A stretch of DNA of 64,000 nt from Neisseria sicca (GTDB lineage: Bacteria; Pseudomonadota; Gammaproteobacteria; Burkholderiales; Neisseriaceae): contig NZ_POXG01000008.1 of assembly GCF_003044565.1 (NCBI RefSeq), positions 80,346 to 144,345 of the forward strand, written 5' to 3'. Positions 40,780-49,450 of this stretch are shown in pieces. The first letter of the stretch is position 1. The number at the start of each line of letters is the position of its first letter. The notes under the pieces were generated by a model that was not told the origin of the DNA, did no database searches, and was given only the letters and a program-made list of their open reading frames with translations. A program made the translations under genes and the position numbers.

Positions 40780-42546
40780 ATGTCAGATCCCACATTACGC
40801 TATTATGAAGAAGAGATGCGGTATCTCAAAGAGGCGGGATTAGAGTTTTCAAAAGCCCATCCTGATCGTGCCGCAATGCTGAATTTAGACAGGGTAGGTA
40901 CACGTGATCCTTATGTAGAAAGGCTGTTTGAAGGCTTTGCTTTTTTGACAGGGAGAATCAGACAAAAATTAGATGATGACTTTCCGGAATTGACGGAGGG
41001 ATTGGTCCATATGCTGTGGCCGCATTATCTGAGGATGATTCCTTCTCTGACTGTTTTGGAATTAATTCCGGACAATAAAAAGTTGCAAGGAGGACAGGTC
41101 GTCAAAAAAGGATTGTCCGTTCAGTCCGAACCTATCAATATCAACGATAGATTGACCAGATGCTTGTATCGGACCACTGCTGATGTTGCGCTCCAGCCTT
41201 TGAGCATATTGCATACATTGTTGGATTATGATGCGAATGGTCAAAGCGTCATCAAATTAACTTTTGGTATCCACCGACAAATACAGAAAGAAAATTTAGA
41301 TTTTTCCAAAATCAGAATTTATATTTCCGCCGATGAACCGATTGCCTTCGCATTGCGTCATGCTTTGTTGAATCAGACAGCGCGAATCAGCCTTCATCAT
41401 GCCGAATTGCCATCTGCCGACAATATACAGTTTAAGGCAGTCGGATTTGCTGAAGATGAAAGATTGTGGGAGAAAGTCAATAACAGCTTCAGCGGCTACC
41501 AACTATTGCTGGAATATTTTTGTTTCAAACAAAAGTTTTTCTTTATTGATTTAGTAGGCATCGATGCCGGAGCGTGGTCGGAACGGATTAATGAGTTTAG
41601 CGTGAATGTGGTTCTTTCCAAGCAATACCCTTCAGAGCTTCGATTCCCTCCTGACTGCTTGAAATTGAACTGCGTGTCTGCCATCAATCTGTTTGATATG
41701 GAAGCAGAGCCTATCCGAGTAGATCATAAGGCGTTCGAATATCCTGTTAAGCCGTTACTACATGAAGGTATGGCTGTTGAAGTTTATTCCGTCGAAGAGG
41801 TAGAGGCGGTTAATCATGAAACAGGTAAGCGTTATCCCTATATTCCTTTTTCCTCATTCCAGCATCGTGGCGGATTGATGAAATATGATGCGCCAGAAAG
41901 GTATTTCCATACCAAAGTCAAGCAAGGCGTATCAGGAAGACATGAAACATTTATCATGCTTGGCGGATTGTTGTGGGATAGAAAAGACATATTGCCTACC
42001 GAGACGCTTTCATTGAAGGTGGTCGGGACAAATGGCGCTTTGCCGCGTAAAAGTCTGAGGGAGACCCAGATTCAAGACGACGATATCGCCGAACCAAATG
42101 TCAAAATGGTCAGAAACCTTACCACGCCGACATTGTCTTGCTATCCGCCGACAGAGGATCGATTCCAATGGCGTATATTGTCCCATTTGTCACCCAACTA
42201 TTTATCACTATTGAATGTCGACAGTTTGAAAGGGGCATTGTCCATTTACGACTGGACTGAAGACGAGCTGAACAAGCGCAGACTGAATGGTATTGTTGAT
42301 GTCAAACATGAAACAGTACAGAGAATCGAGCGTGGCGCAGTCCACCGCGGAATTCATATTACCGTAACATTTGATTCGACCGCATTTAGCGGTGAGGCGG
42401 AAATTTATTTGTTCGGAGAATTATTGAACGAATTTTTTGCAATGTATGCTGATTTGAACCTGTTTACCCGGTTCAGCATTGTTTCTCTGCCATCCGGGAA
42501 AACATATACATGGAAAGACAGCAAAACAACTATCACACGGTTTTAG
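40780..42546 (+). CDS. tssF: T6SS baseplate protein TssF
   Basis: The 588-residue protein has the TssF opening LRYYEEEMRYLKEAGLEFSKAHPDRAAMLNLD in its first part, then DPYVERLFEGFAFLTGRIRQKLDDDFPELTEGLVHMLWPHYLR, the most conserved segment of the family. Length is standard. It forms the wedge with TssG, TssE and TssK. It starts 9 bases after tssA and overlaps tssG by 37 bases. Confidence 0.95.
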   Translation: MSDPTLRYYEEEMRYLKEAGLEFSKAHPDRAAMLNLDRVGTRDPYVERLFEGFAFLTGRIRQKLDDDFPELTEGLVHMLWPHYLRMIPSLTVLELIPDNKKLQGGQVVKKGLSVQSEPININDRLTRCLYRTTADVALQPLSILHTLLDYDANGQSVIKLTFGIHRQIQKENLDFSKIRIYISADEPIAFALRHALLNQTARISLHHAELPSADNIQFKAVGFAEDERLWEKVNNSFSGYQLLLEYFCFKQKFFFIDLVGIDAGAWSERINEFSVNVVLSKQYPSELRFPPDCLKLNCVSAINLFDMEAEPIRVDHKAFEYPVKPLLHEGMAVEVYSVEEVEAVNHETGKRYPYIPFSSFQHRGGLMKYDAPERYFHTKVKQGVSGRHETFIMLGGLLWDRKDILPTETLSLKVVGTNGALPRKSLRETQIQDDDIAEPNVKMVRNLTTPTLSCYPPTEDRFQWRILSHLSPNYLSLLNVDSLKGALSIYDWTEDELNKRRLNGIVDVKHETVQRIERGAVHRGIHITVTFDSTAFSGEAEIYLFGELLNEFFAMYADLNLFTRFSIVSLPSGKTYTWKDSKTTITRF

Positions 42547-43619
42547 AAACGGCGCACAAAAGCGCTAAAGAAAATAACGGCAGGCAGACGCTTCCTTTAT
42601 GGGAGATTCCTAGAAATAAAGCGCAGCGCGAAAGCGGGTCGTCTGAAATCTTCCAAGAGAAATTGGGGGAGTTTATTGTACGCAATGCGGCAACGATGAA
42701 TTTCTTCCAATTTTGCCGGGTTTTAGAAACTCTTGCCGAAGGAAATGAAGAAAAGGCTGTCGAGTCAACCGTAAGATTTAGAAGGGTAAAATCTTTATCT
42801 TTCCCTTCGGGGGAAATCGCATCGGTTGAATATGACGCAGAAGCCGATTTGCCGACCGTCAGGACGACATTTTTAGGTTTATACGGCGTCGATGCAGTTT
42901 TGCCGGATTACTTCCTGAACGATATTGCGACGCATAAAGACGGCAGTGAAAGCCTGGCGGCATTTTTAGATATCTTTAACCACCGAATCACGACCCTGTT
43001 TTTCCAAGCATGGAAAAAATACCGTTATCCGTTTCTGTTTCAACGGGAGGGGCAAGATGACCTATCGCGTTCACTTCTGCACCTTATCGGGCAAGGCATG
43101 GTCAACGGCAAATTCATGCATCCTCTGCTGGATAGCAGGATTTTGGGATTGTTCAGTATTTTTTACCAGCGAACCCGAACCAAAGAAGGGATTGTCAGCA
43201 TCGTCAGATATCTGCTTCCCTTTGCCGATGTGAACGTAAAAGAGTTTCAGCCGCAATGGGTCATTTTGGAAAAGGACCGCAAACTGGGGAAAGCCGGTTT
43301 GCGATTAGACGGAGGGAGTGCATCTTTGGGCGGGCGGATAAAAGATTACAGTCATTTGGTGCGCATTGAAATTACGCCTGATACATTTGACAACGCGCAG
43401 CTTCTGTTGCCAAAGCAGCAATTACACCAAAAATTGCTCGAATTATTAAAACTCTATTTGGGTCGTCGTTTTGATGCGAGTGTTTACCTAAATATTAAAA
43501 AACAATGGATACCCAAAAGCCGTTTGGAAAAAAAACAAATATTGGGGATTAATACCGGTTTAGGTGCGATGTACCAAGACAAACAAATAAAAATAGCGAA
43601 CTATACTTACTCAAACTAA
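42510..43619 (+). CDS. tssG: T6SS baseplate protein TssG
   Basis: The 369-residue protein matches TssG: NFFQFCRVLE near the start, then VRFRRVKSLSFPSGEIASVEY, a TTFLGLYGVDAVLPDYFLND segment, and HLVRIEITPDTFDNAQLLLP toward the end. It begins inside the end of tssF. The start could lie slightly downstream, since the first 60 residues are weakly conserved. An in-frame GGGTCGTCTGAA lies at 42636. Confidence 0.93.
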   Translation: MERQQNNYHTVLETAHKSAKENNGRQTLPLWEIPRNKAQRESGSSEIFQEKLGEFIVRNAATMNFFQFCRVLETLAEGNEEKAVESTVRFRRVKSLSFPSGEIASVEYDAEADLPTVRTTFLGLYGVDAVLPDYFLNDIATHKDGSESLAAFLDIFNHRITTLFFQAWKKYRYPFLFQREGQDDLSRSLLHLIGQGMVNGKFMHPLLDSRILGLFSIFYQRTRTKEGIVSIVRYLLPFADVNVKEFQPQWVILEKDRKLGKAGLRLDGGSASLGGRIKDYSHLVRIEITPDTFDNAQLLLPKQQLHQKLLELLKLYLGRRFDASVYLNIKKQWIPKSRLEKKQILGINTGLGAMYQDKQIKIANYTYSN

Positions 43620-43639
43620 CTTCAAGAAAACGGAAAATC

Positions 43640-44179
43640 ATGAATAAAAAAACCAGAATTACGTCAGTCTGCTCATTAGCCCTTTTATGCGCCATGCTTT
43701 CAGGATGCGGGATTTGGCAAGGCATGAAAGATGGAACGGTTGAAGCAACGAAAAGCGTTTTTTATACCAAACTCAAGATTTTGAAAATCGACCTGATCGC
43801 ACGAAACGGTTTGAATCAAAACGAGCGCGGGCAGTCGCTGTCGACAGTCGTCCGAGTTTATCAATTGAAAGACAAGCAAAATTATGAAGTTGCCTCATAT
43901 CGTGATTTGCTCAATCAAGACAAAACCATCTTAAGCAACGATCTGGCGGAAGGTTACAAGCAATATACCATCCGGCCGGGGGAGACCATCAGCTTTGATG
44001 AAACGCTGAATAAAGACACCAAATATGTCGGTGTTGTCGCTTTCTACAACAAAGTAGGGGAAGAGCAGACTTGGAAAATGTTGATTACCAAAAAGCAGCT
44101 GACCAATAAAAAACCGGTCGTTATCGAATTGGTGGATAACAAAGTCCTGCTTCAAGAGACGGTCAAGAAAGTCAAATAA
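43640..44179 (+). CDS. tssJ: T6SS outer-membrane lipoprotein TssJ
   Basis: The 179-residue protein has a lipoprotein signal with lipobox LSGC (Cys23) followed by a transthyretin-like beta domain with VVRVYQLKDKQNYEVASYRDLL and YVGVVAFYNKVGEEQTWK, the TssJ pattern. It binds the periplasmic end of TssM. The ribosome site is near GAAAACGGAAAATC. The stop overlaps the start of tssE (TAATGG). Confidence 0.93.
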   Translation: MNKKTRITSVCSLALLCAMLSGCGIWQGMKDGTVEATKSVFYTKLKILKIDLIARNGLNQNERGQSLSTVVRVYQLKDKQNYEVASYRDLLNQDKTILSNDLAEGYKQYTIRPGETISFDETLNKDTKYVGVVAFYNKVGEEQTWKMLITKKQLTNKKPVVIELVDNKVLLQETVKKVK

Positions 44180-44592
44180 TGGATGCCGCACTCTATGAGA
44201 AACTGACCGGATTTTATTCCGACGGTTTGCCGATAGATGACCTGCCGGGCAGCTTCCAGTTGGTTCGCAGTGTTTTGGACAATATCCAACGCATTCTTAA
44301 CAGCAGGAGCGGTTCCTTGAAACATCTGCCGGATTATGGGATTCCCGATCTCAGCATGGTTTATAAAAACCTGCCGTCCAGCGCGCATGACTTGCGGTAT
44401 TTTATGAGGAAAACCTTGTTGAAATACGAGCCGAGATTAAGGAACTTGGATATCCACCTCACTGAATCCAAAGACAATATCATGGTTTTATGTTATCAGC
44501 TGGAATGCGAAATAGAAAACGCGGGTGCGGTAGTTATAGACACTTATTTTATGCCTGAGGGGACGGTTTCCGTTAAACGCAGCCGGACATAA
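44179..44592 (+). CDS. tssE: T6SS baseplate protein TssE (gp25-like)
   Basis: The 137-residue protein is a gp25-like wedge component. LVRSVLDNIQRILNSRSGSLKHLPDYGIPDLS is the diagnostic segment, followed by FMRKTLLKYEPRLRNLDIHL containing the conserved E-P-R. It is translationally coupled to tssJ. Confidence 0.95.
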   Translation: MDAALYEKLTGFYSDGLPIDDLPGSFQLVRSVLDNIQRILNSRSGSLKHLPDYGIPDLSMVYKNLPSSAHDLRYFMRKTLLKYEPRLRNLDIHLTESKDNIMVLCYQLECEIENAGAVVIDTYFMPEGTVSVKRSRT

Positions 44593-44639
44593 GCTTTCTT
44601 TGGTGTGAATAGATTACTTTGAAAATTAAGAAATAAAAT

Positions 44640-45941
44640 ATGGTTAAACACATTTTCCTTACTTGCGGCGTGTTGCTTTCAGCAACCGCTCAAACCGCCT
44701 TTGCCAAAGAGCTGGAAGGCATGTTGGTCACTCAAAACAATTATGTCCGGATTCGAAGTTGTGATTTGAAAAACAATTACACTTTGCTCCCCGGTAGCGG
44801 AAACGGCTATGAAGCCGCAGCGGAAATCATCAGCGTCAGAAAAAATACGCCTGAAAACACACCAATCTATGTCGGGCTGAGAGGAAATCTGGAAAATACC
44901 AATTTTTTGATTTCCGGGATTGATTTCATCAAAATGGGCGAGAGCTGCCATGTACCGCATACCGAAACCCCGCCTGCCGAAGTCGTTATTCGAGAGTATC
45001 CGCTTACTCAGCAGAAATCAGGTTCGACAGGAGAGAAGCCTGAGTCTAAACAAGACAATTCGAAATTAAAGGCTACGGAATCCCAACAAGCTAAGGCAGA
45101 ACAGGACAAACCGGAAGAAACGGCAGGCAAGTCAGAAGAGCCGATTCCTTATCCTGAAGTTACACAGACTAATCAATTGGAAGACAGTAAAAAGTCTGAA
45201 GACAATACAAATTCAGACGACCTTGTTAAAGAAAGTGTGAAAACTGAGGATGCCAAACAGACAGATACCGAGAAATCTGATCGCACAAATGCTGGCTCGG
45301 CGACACCGGAAGTATCAAATACAACTGCGCCAATTGAGAAAAAAACCGTAGAAAACAAGGAAATTGATACGTCGGCTAAAGCAGAGGTATCTGAAACGGT
45401 AGAAGTGTCGGTCAAAGCGGAAACGCATGAAACGGTAGAAGCACCAACCCAATTTGAACCACTTGAAAAGGTAGAAACGCTGCCAACTAAGACTGAAATT
45501 TCTGAAACCGTAGAAACACCAGCCCAAACGGAAGCGCCTGTAACAGTAGAAACACGGGTAACAACAGAAACTACGCAAGCTCCGATAGTGGAAGAAGTGT
45601 CGACAAAAGTGGTTGATGTAGAGGAACATTCGTCCGTATCTGAGCCCGTGGCTCCAGTGGTTTTGCCATCGGAAAATCAGCCGGTAGAGGCCACTACCGT
45701 ATCCGAAGTGAAGCCTGAAACCGGTAAGCAGGAGTCTCCATCGGTAGAGCATGAGCCTTTGGCGCCGCAAGTAGATATCCAACGCGAAGAAACTCATTCT
45801 GTGCACAACACGTTGTCAGCAAACCCAATGACTACCGAAACATCTGTGCCACAGACAGAGTCGCCTACCTTGCATGAAGAAACGCCGGTGCAGCCGGTTT
45901 ATGTCAATAAGGTCATCGTGCATGATGATGACGCCTTTTAA
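44640..45941 (+). CDS. Exported Glu/Thr/Val-rich protein at the end of the T6SS cluster, unrecognised
   Basis: I do not recognise this 433-residue protein. It has a signal peptide (residues 1-22, cleavage after TAFA), then a domain of about 90 residues with two cysteines (IRSCDLKNNYTLLPG and GESCHVPH) that could form one disulfide. The rest, about 320 residues, is low-complexity, rich in Glu, Thr, Val, Pro, Ser and Lys, with recurring ETVE / VET units (about residues 240-320). The C-terminus is YVNKVIVHDDDAF. It lies 47 bases after tssE on the same strand, so it is probably in the operon. It may be a periplasmic or cell-wall-spanning accessory. A DUS on the minus strand is at 45212-45223. Confidence 0.75.
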   Translation: MVKHIFLTCGVLLSATAQTAFAKELEGMLVTQNNYVRIRSCDLKNNYTLLPGSGNGYEAAAEIISVRKNTPENTPIYVGLRGNLENTNFLISGIDFIKMGESCHVPHTETPPAEVVIREYPLTQQKSGSTGEKPESKQDNSKLKATESQQAKAEQDKPEETAGKSEEPIPYPEVTQTNQLEDSKKSEDNTNSDDLVKESVKTEDAKQTDTEKSDRTNAGSATPEVSNTTAPIEKKTVENKEIDTSAKAEVSETVEVSVKAETHETVEAPTQFEPLEKVETLPTKTEISETVETPAQTEAPVTVETRVTTETTQAPIVEEVSTKVVDVEEHSSVSEPVAPVVLPSENQPVEATTVSEVKPETGKQESPSVEHEPLAPQVDIQREETHSVHNTLSANPMTTETSVPQTESPTLHEETPVQPVYVNKVIVHDDDAF

Positions 45942-46073
45942 TAAAAGGCAGGTAAGCCCAACAAAATAGCAGAGTCGGTTTGCCGCTTATCCATAGAAAA
46001 GATCGTCTGAAAAAATGAACTGCACCCCAAAAGTTGGACACATCTCCTCCAACTCAAAAGGTGCAGTTTTTTT

Positions 46074-46424
46074 ATGACCAAATATACATTACACTTCAAA
46101 TACCAAGCCGTACTCCACTACCTGCACATACGCAGCCAACAGTGTACCGCGGATCATTACGGCATTTCCAGAACCCACCTGCGACGATGGATACGCGCCT
46201 ATCAGGAAGGCGGCATCGGCGCACTCGAACATCCCCAATCCAAAACCATGACCGACCACCGCAAAAACCCCTTCATCGCCGACAAACCCGACCACGAAAA
46301 AACACAGGCAGAGCTTATCGAAGAGTTGTGCTATATGCGCGCAAAGGTTGCCTACCTAAAGGAGTTAAAAGCCCTCAGCCAAAAACAGACCGCAAAGGAC
46401 AAAGCCAAACCGTCCAAGCACTGA
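46074..46424 (+). CDS. IS3-family transposase OrfA
   Basis: The 116-residue protein has an N-terminal helix-turn-helix (YKLHFKYQA-like start, QQCTADHYGISRTHLRRWIRAYQEGG) and a C-terminal leucine-zipper-like helix (AELIEELCYMRAKVAYLKELKAL), as in OrfA of IS3 elements. It ends in the frame 0 relative to orfB at -1, so a programmed frameshift in the overlap before 46424 would give OrfAB. Confidence 0.9.
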   Translation: MTKYTLHFKYQAVLHYLHIRSQQCTADHYGISRTHLRRWIRAYQEGGIGALEHPQSKTMTDHRKNPFIADKPDHEKTQAELIEELCYMRAKVAYLKELKALSQKQTAKDKAKPSKH

Positions 46425-47224
46425 GGGCGCAACACCCGCTCAAATACCTGCTGCACATCGCAAACCTGCCCAAAAGCAGCTTTTACTACCACCACCAAGA
46501 CCGACCCGACCCTGACGCAGCCGACAAAGCCCTTCTTGTCGAAACCTACAAACGGCATAAAGGACGCTACGGGCAAAGGCGCATTGCCGCAGCATTGGAT
46601 TGGAACCGCAAAAAAGTGGCGCGGTTGATGAAGCAGTTGGAACTGAAAGCCCTCATACGGGCGAAAAAAGCCTACCGCCATCCCGCCATGGGCGAAATAT
46701 CGGAACACCTCCTCAAACGTCGGTTCAAAGCCCAAAAGCCCAACGAAAAATGGCTGACCGACGTGACCGAACTCAAAGGAAAGGACGGCAAACTGTACCT
46801 CTCGCCGATATTGGACCTGTTCAACCGCGAGATCGTCGCCTACGCCATGAGCCGCAATGCTAACAGCGAAATGGTGAAGGAAATGCTCGAAAAAGCCGCA
46901 CCCCGTCTGACTGATAAGGGAACGATGCTGCATTCCGACCAAGGTGTGCTGTACCGTACGGCGGGATATAGGAAATTGCTTGCCCAACATTCCATGGTTC
47001 AAAGCATGTCGCGTAAGGCGAACTGTTGGGACAATGCGCCGATGGAAAGCTTCTTTGCGGTGTTGAAGACGGAGTGTTTCTATAACGCAGGTGAATTGAC
47101 GGTAGATGAATTGATGAAGCAGATAGATGACTATATGGATTACTACAACCGCGAGCGTTGCAGTTTGAAATTGAAAAAGCTGAGTCCTGTCGCATACAGA
47201 ACCCAGCTTACACAGAGCGCCTGA
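46421..47224 (+). CDS. IS3-family transposase OrfB (DDE integrase core)
   Basis: The orfB frame is open from 46034, but recognisable OrfB sequence begins near 46421 (LRAQHPLKYLLHIANLPKSSFYYHHQ). The DDE catalytic residues lie in WLTDVTEL, LHSDQGVLY and DNAPMESFFAVLKTE. The HTH_21-like segment (KGRYGQRRIAAAL) precedes the core. The frame is intact to the stop near the right end, so the element is probably active. Expression is expected as an OrfAB fusion. Confidence 0.88.
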   Translation: MRAQHPLKYLLHIANLPKSSFYYHHQDRPDPDAADKALLVETYKRHKGRYGQRRIAAALDWNRKKVARLMKQLELKALIRAKKAYRHPAMGEISEHLLKRRFKAQKPNEKWLTDVTELKGKDGKLYLSPILDLFNREIVAYAMSRNANSEMVKEMLEKAAPRLTDKGTMLHSDQGVLYRTAGYRKLLAQHSMVQSMSRKANCWDNAPMESFFAVLKTECFYNAGELTVDELMKQIDDYMDYYNRERCSLKLKKLSPVAYRTQLTQSA

Positions 47225-47264
47225 ATAGGCTTTTATGAGTGTCCAAGATTTGGGGGGCAGTTCA

Positions 47265-47377
47265 AAATTCAGACGACCTTTTCTTATGAATGGATTTTAG
47301 CGATACAACATTTTTGCTCACTCTTGCTCAAAGAGACAAATTTCCTCAGGCTTGGGAAGCAAGAAATATATCGGTTT
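47265..47377. other. Intergenic DNA right of the IS
   Basis: Begins with the right arm of the interrupted DUS hairpin (47268-47282). No gene seen between the IS and the Correia element. Confidence 0.5.
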
Positions 47378-47484
47378 TATAGTGGATTAAATTTAAACCA
47401 GTACGGCGTTGCCTCGCCTTGCCGTACTATTTGTACTGTCTGCGGCTTCGCCGCCTTGTCCTGATTTAAATTTAATCCACTATA
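47378..47484. repeat. Correia element (CREE), 107-bp form
   Basis: Starts TATAGTGGATTAAATTTAAA and ends TTTAAATTTAATCCACTATA, nearly identical to the copy at 33236-33342. The stretch from here to 47600 holds no recognisable gene. Confidence 0.92.
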
Positions 47485-47600
47485 TATGAACCTTGTTGCC
47501 TTTTAATTTTGAATAATCAGCCCCAGCTGATGAGGAAGAGGGGGTAGGGCGGCTGACTTGGTCATACTGGTTTTGCGGGTTATTTTGTATTTGTTCTTTG

Positions 47601-47640
47601 TTTTCAGACGACCTCTGATGGTAAATAGGTCGTCTGAAAA
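47601..47640 (-). terminator. DUS inverted pair after the CopD-like gene
   Basis: Opposed DUS copies with a 16-base loop just beyond the stop codon at 47645. Confidence 0.7.
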
Positions 47641-47644
47641 CCGC

Positions 47645-48094
47645 TTACCAAGACAGGTAGAACATGGCTTTGGCGAAAAATACGATCAACAGCATATGGG
47701 TAAACACGACGGCGTGGATGTATTTGGACCAGCCGACGGTTAGGGTGTGCCGCGCCATTTTGACGACGGCGATGGCGAAATGGACGAGGACGCTGACTGC
47801 CAACAGGATTTTGAGGGCGAGGAGCGTGCCGAGTGAGGTGGCGAAGGGTTCGCTCAAAAAGGGCAGGTAGCGGTTGAATGCCATGACGATGCCGCTGATG
47901 AAAAGCGTAATGACGACGGGCGGCATAACGCGGACGGCGCGGTAGGACATGGCGCGTTCGACTTCGCGGCGCGATTCGCGCGATACGCGACCGGTGTGCA
48001 TGACGGACAAGACCAGCATTTCGAAAAATACGCCGCCGACAAAGGCAATGGCGCAAAAGAGGTGGATGATGTGGGCGATGGCGTAGAGACTCAT
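47645..48094 (-). CDS. CopD-like integral membrane protein
   Basis: The 149-residue protein has four membrane helices with histidines at helix ends (IAHIIHLFCAIAFVGGVFFEM, VLVHFAIAVVKMARH, YIHAVVFTHMLLIVFFAKAMFYL). This resembles the CopD superfamily membrane domain, where such histidines can bind haem or copper. There is no partner copC here. It is transcribed alone. Function is inferred from fold only. Confidence 0.65.
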   Translation of the reverse strand: MSLYAIAHIIHLFCAIAFVGGVFFEMLVLSVMHTGRVSRESRREVERAMSYRAVRVMPPVVITLFISGIVMAFNRYLPFLSEPFATSLGTLLALKILLAVSVLVHFAIAVVKMARHTLTVGWSKYIHAVVFTHMLLIVFFAKAMFYLSW

Positions 48095-48368
48095 GACCGT
48101 GTTCCGAAGTGGATATTCAGGCGAAATTGTATCATCAGTCGGGTGGTTTCAGACGACCTTTTCCTTATTGACGGATCAATAGCCGGTGTTGTTCGGGGTG
48201 TGCAAAGAAGCCATTTTGTTCATTAGGGCAGTTTGATAGGTAAGGGGCAAAATAGTTTTCAAATCTGGTAATAAAATCGGGTATTTTATTTAACATACCG
48301 GTCTATTTTAAACTTAACCCTCTATACACTATACTGTTACCACATTTCATAATGATGAAGAGGAAAAG

Positions 48369-49361
48369 ATGAATAAATTATTGTCTCTGTTGGCTGTTTG
48401 TTTGGCGATTGTGCCGTTGTCTGCATGTAAAGTTGCGGATGTACCTGTCTCAGACTCAAAAAAGGCGGCTACTATTGTTATCCGTCCTGAATTGAATTTG
48501 GATACTCCTAAATTAACCAGTAATGTTTGGAAAATTAGTAAATCGGGGCAGCCGGATTCTTATTTGGTCGGTACTATTCATATCGGCAAGCCTAATGCCA
48601 CCTTGTCTAAAGATGCAAAGAATCTGCTGGCATCAGCCGAACAGTTGGTCACCGAAGTCGATACGCTGCCGGAACTCAATGATGCAGAGGTACAGAAACA
48701 TCAAGAGCTTATTCGGAATAGTTATAGTCAGGATTCTTTGAGATCCAAGTTGGGTGATAAGAATTTTGAACGGTTGCAACAAGATTTTATGAAAAATCCG
48801 GAGTTGGCTGAGATAGCACTGTACATCGACTACATGCATCCTTGGGCGGTGTCCATATTTTCTTTAAGTCTGCATCCGCCTGGATACAGCAACCATACCG
48901 GTGTGGATATTTTGTTGTCGAAAGCGGCACAAGAGTCCGGCAAAAAACGCCTCGCTTTAGAGGATGTGACGGATATCTCTCAAATGTTTGCCAGCCAGCC
49001 GGAAAAGTTGATGATCAAAATGTTGATGACAGTGAACGAGTATAATGATCAGGAAATCAAACACCTCTTTGACCTTTACGAGAAGGGAAATTTTGCAGAA
49101 TTACCTTTGGCAGAAGCTGAATTTGAGCAGGAATTTGCTCAAAAATATCCTGATGCTATTCCCGTTTTGTCTTGGGAGCGTAGCGATTTGCTGATTAAGC
49201 GCAATCAAATTTGGCTGCCGAAAATCAAAGAGATATCTGCTAAAAAGAAAACGGTGTTTGCTGTGGGTATCATGCACCTGATGTCTGAACAAGGCTTGAT
49301 TGAGAAATTGCGCAAGGATGGTTATCAGGTGACGCCGGAGCCTTCAATATTGATGTGGTAA
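48369..49361 (+). CDS. TraB/GumN-family lipoprotein
   Basis: The 330-residue protein has a lipobox PLSAC (Cys20). The TraB/GumN (TIKI-like) motifs are SYLVGTIHIGKP with the first GxxH, LVTEVD with the conserved Glu, and FAVGIMHLMSEQG with the second GxxH near the C-terminus. Family members are metal-dependent hydrolases or proteases in TIKI; bacterial roles are unclear. A candidate -10 TATACT is at 48330-48335. It is followed by a DUS hairpin and a strong terminator. Confidence 0.87.
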   Translation: MNKLLSLLAVCLAIVPLSACKVADVPVSDSKKAATIVIRPELNLDTPKLTSNVWKISKSGQPDSYLVGTIHIGKPNATLSKDAKNLLASAEQLVTEVDTLPELNDAEVQKHQELIRNSYSQDSLRSKLGDKNFERLQQDFMKNPELAEIALYIDYMHPWAVSIFSLSLHPPGYSNHTGVDILLSKAAQESGKKRLALEDVTDISQMFASQPEKLMIKMLMTVNEYNDQEIKHLFDLYEKGNFAELPLAEAEFEQEFAQKYPDAIPVLSWERSDLLIKRNQIWLPKIKEISAKKKTVFAVGIMHLMSEQGLIEKLRKDGYQVTPEPSILMW

Positions 49362-49366
49362 GACAA

Positions 49367-49402
49367 AACGTCGTCTGAAAACAGTTTCAGACGACGTTTT
49401 AT
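49367..49402 (+). terminator. Variant DUS hairpin (CGTCGTCTGAA)
   Basis: Both arms carry C instead of AGG-type start (AACGTCGTCTGAAAA / TTTCAGACGACGTT), a compensated variant that keeps the hairpin. Confidence 0.7.
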
Positions 49403-49408
49403 AATGAA

Positions 49409-49450
49409 AAAACAAACCGACCGCGAGATAAAGCGGTCGGTTTGTTTTTT
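49409..49450 (+). terminator. Strong rho-independent terminator
   Basis: AACAAACCGACCGC pairs with GCGGTCGGTTTGTT across an 8-base loop, followed by a T run. Confidence 0.9.

Larger units (their letters stand above)
46016..47264 (+). mobile_element. IS3-family insertion sequence, IS150-like group, complete
   Basis: The 1249-bp element has imperfect terminal inverted repeats of about 26 bases, TGAACTGCACCCCAAAAGTT... at the left and its complement ...TTTGGGGGGCAGTTCA at the right. It is flanked by AAA on both sides (46013-46015 and 47265-47267), consistent with a 3-bp target duplication. It encodes orfA and orfB in the -1 relation. The target is a DUS hairpin: GATCGTCTGAAAAA is on the left and TTCAGACGACCTTTT on the right. 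Confidence 0.92.

Noticed and set aside
35395..45941. Few DUS copies in the T6SS cluster as a sign of recent transfer
   Set aside because: The core atp operon has equally few, so compact operons simply leave little room for DUS hairpins.
45915..45941. C-terminal DDDAF of the T6SS-linked protein as an SSB-type interaction tip
   Set aside because: The protein has a signal peptide, so binding of cytoplasmic SSB partners is implausible; similarity is short.
46034..46420. Upstream part of the orfB frame as coding sequence
   Set aside because: It overlaps orfA in another frame and has no similarity to transposases; OrfB sequence starts near 46421.
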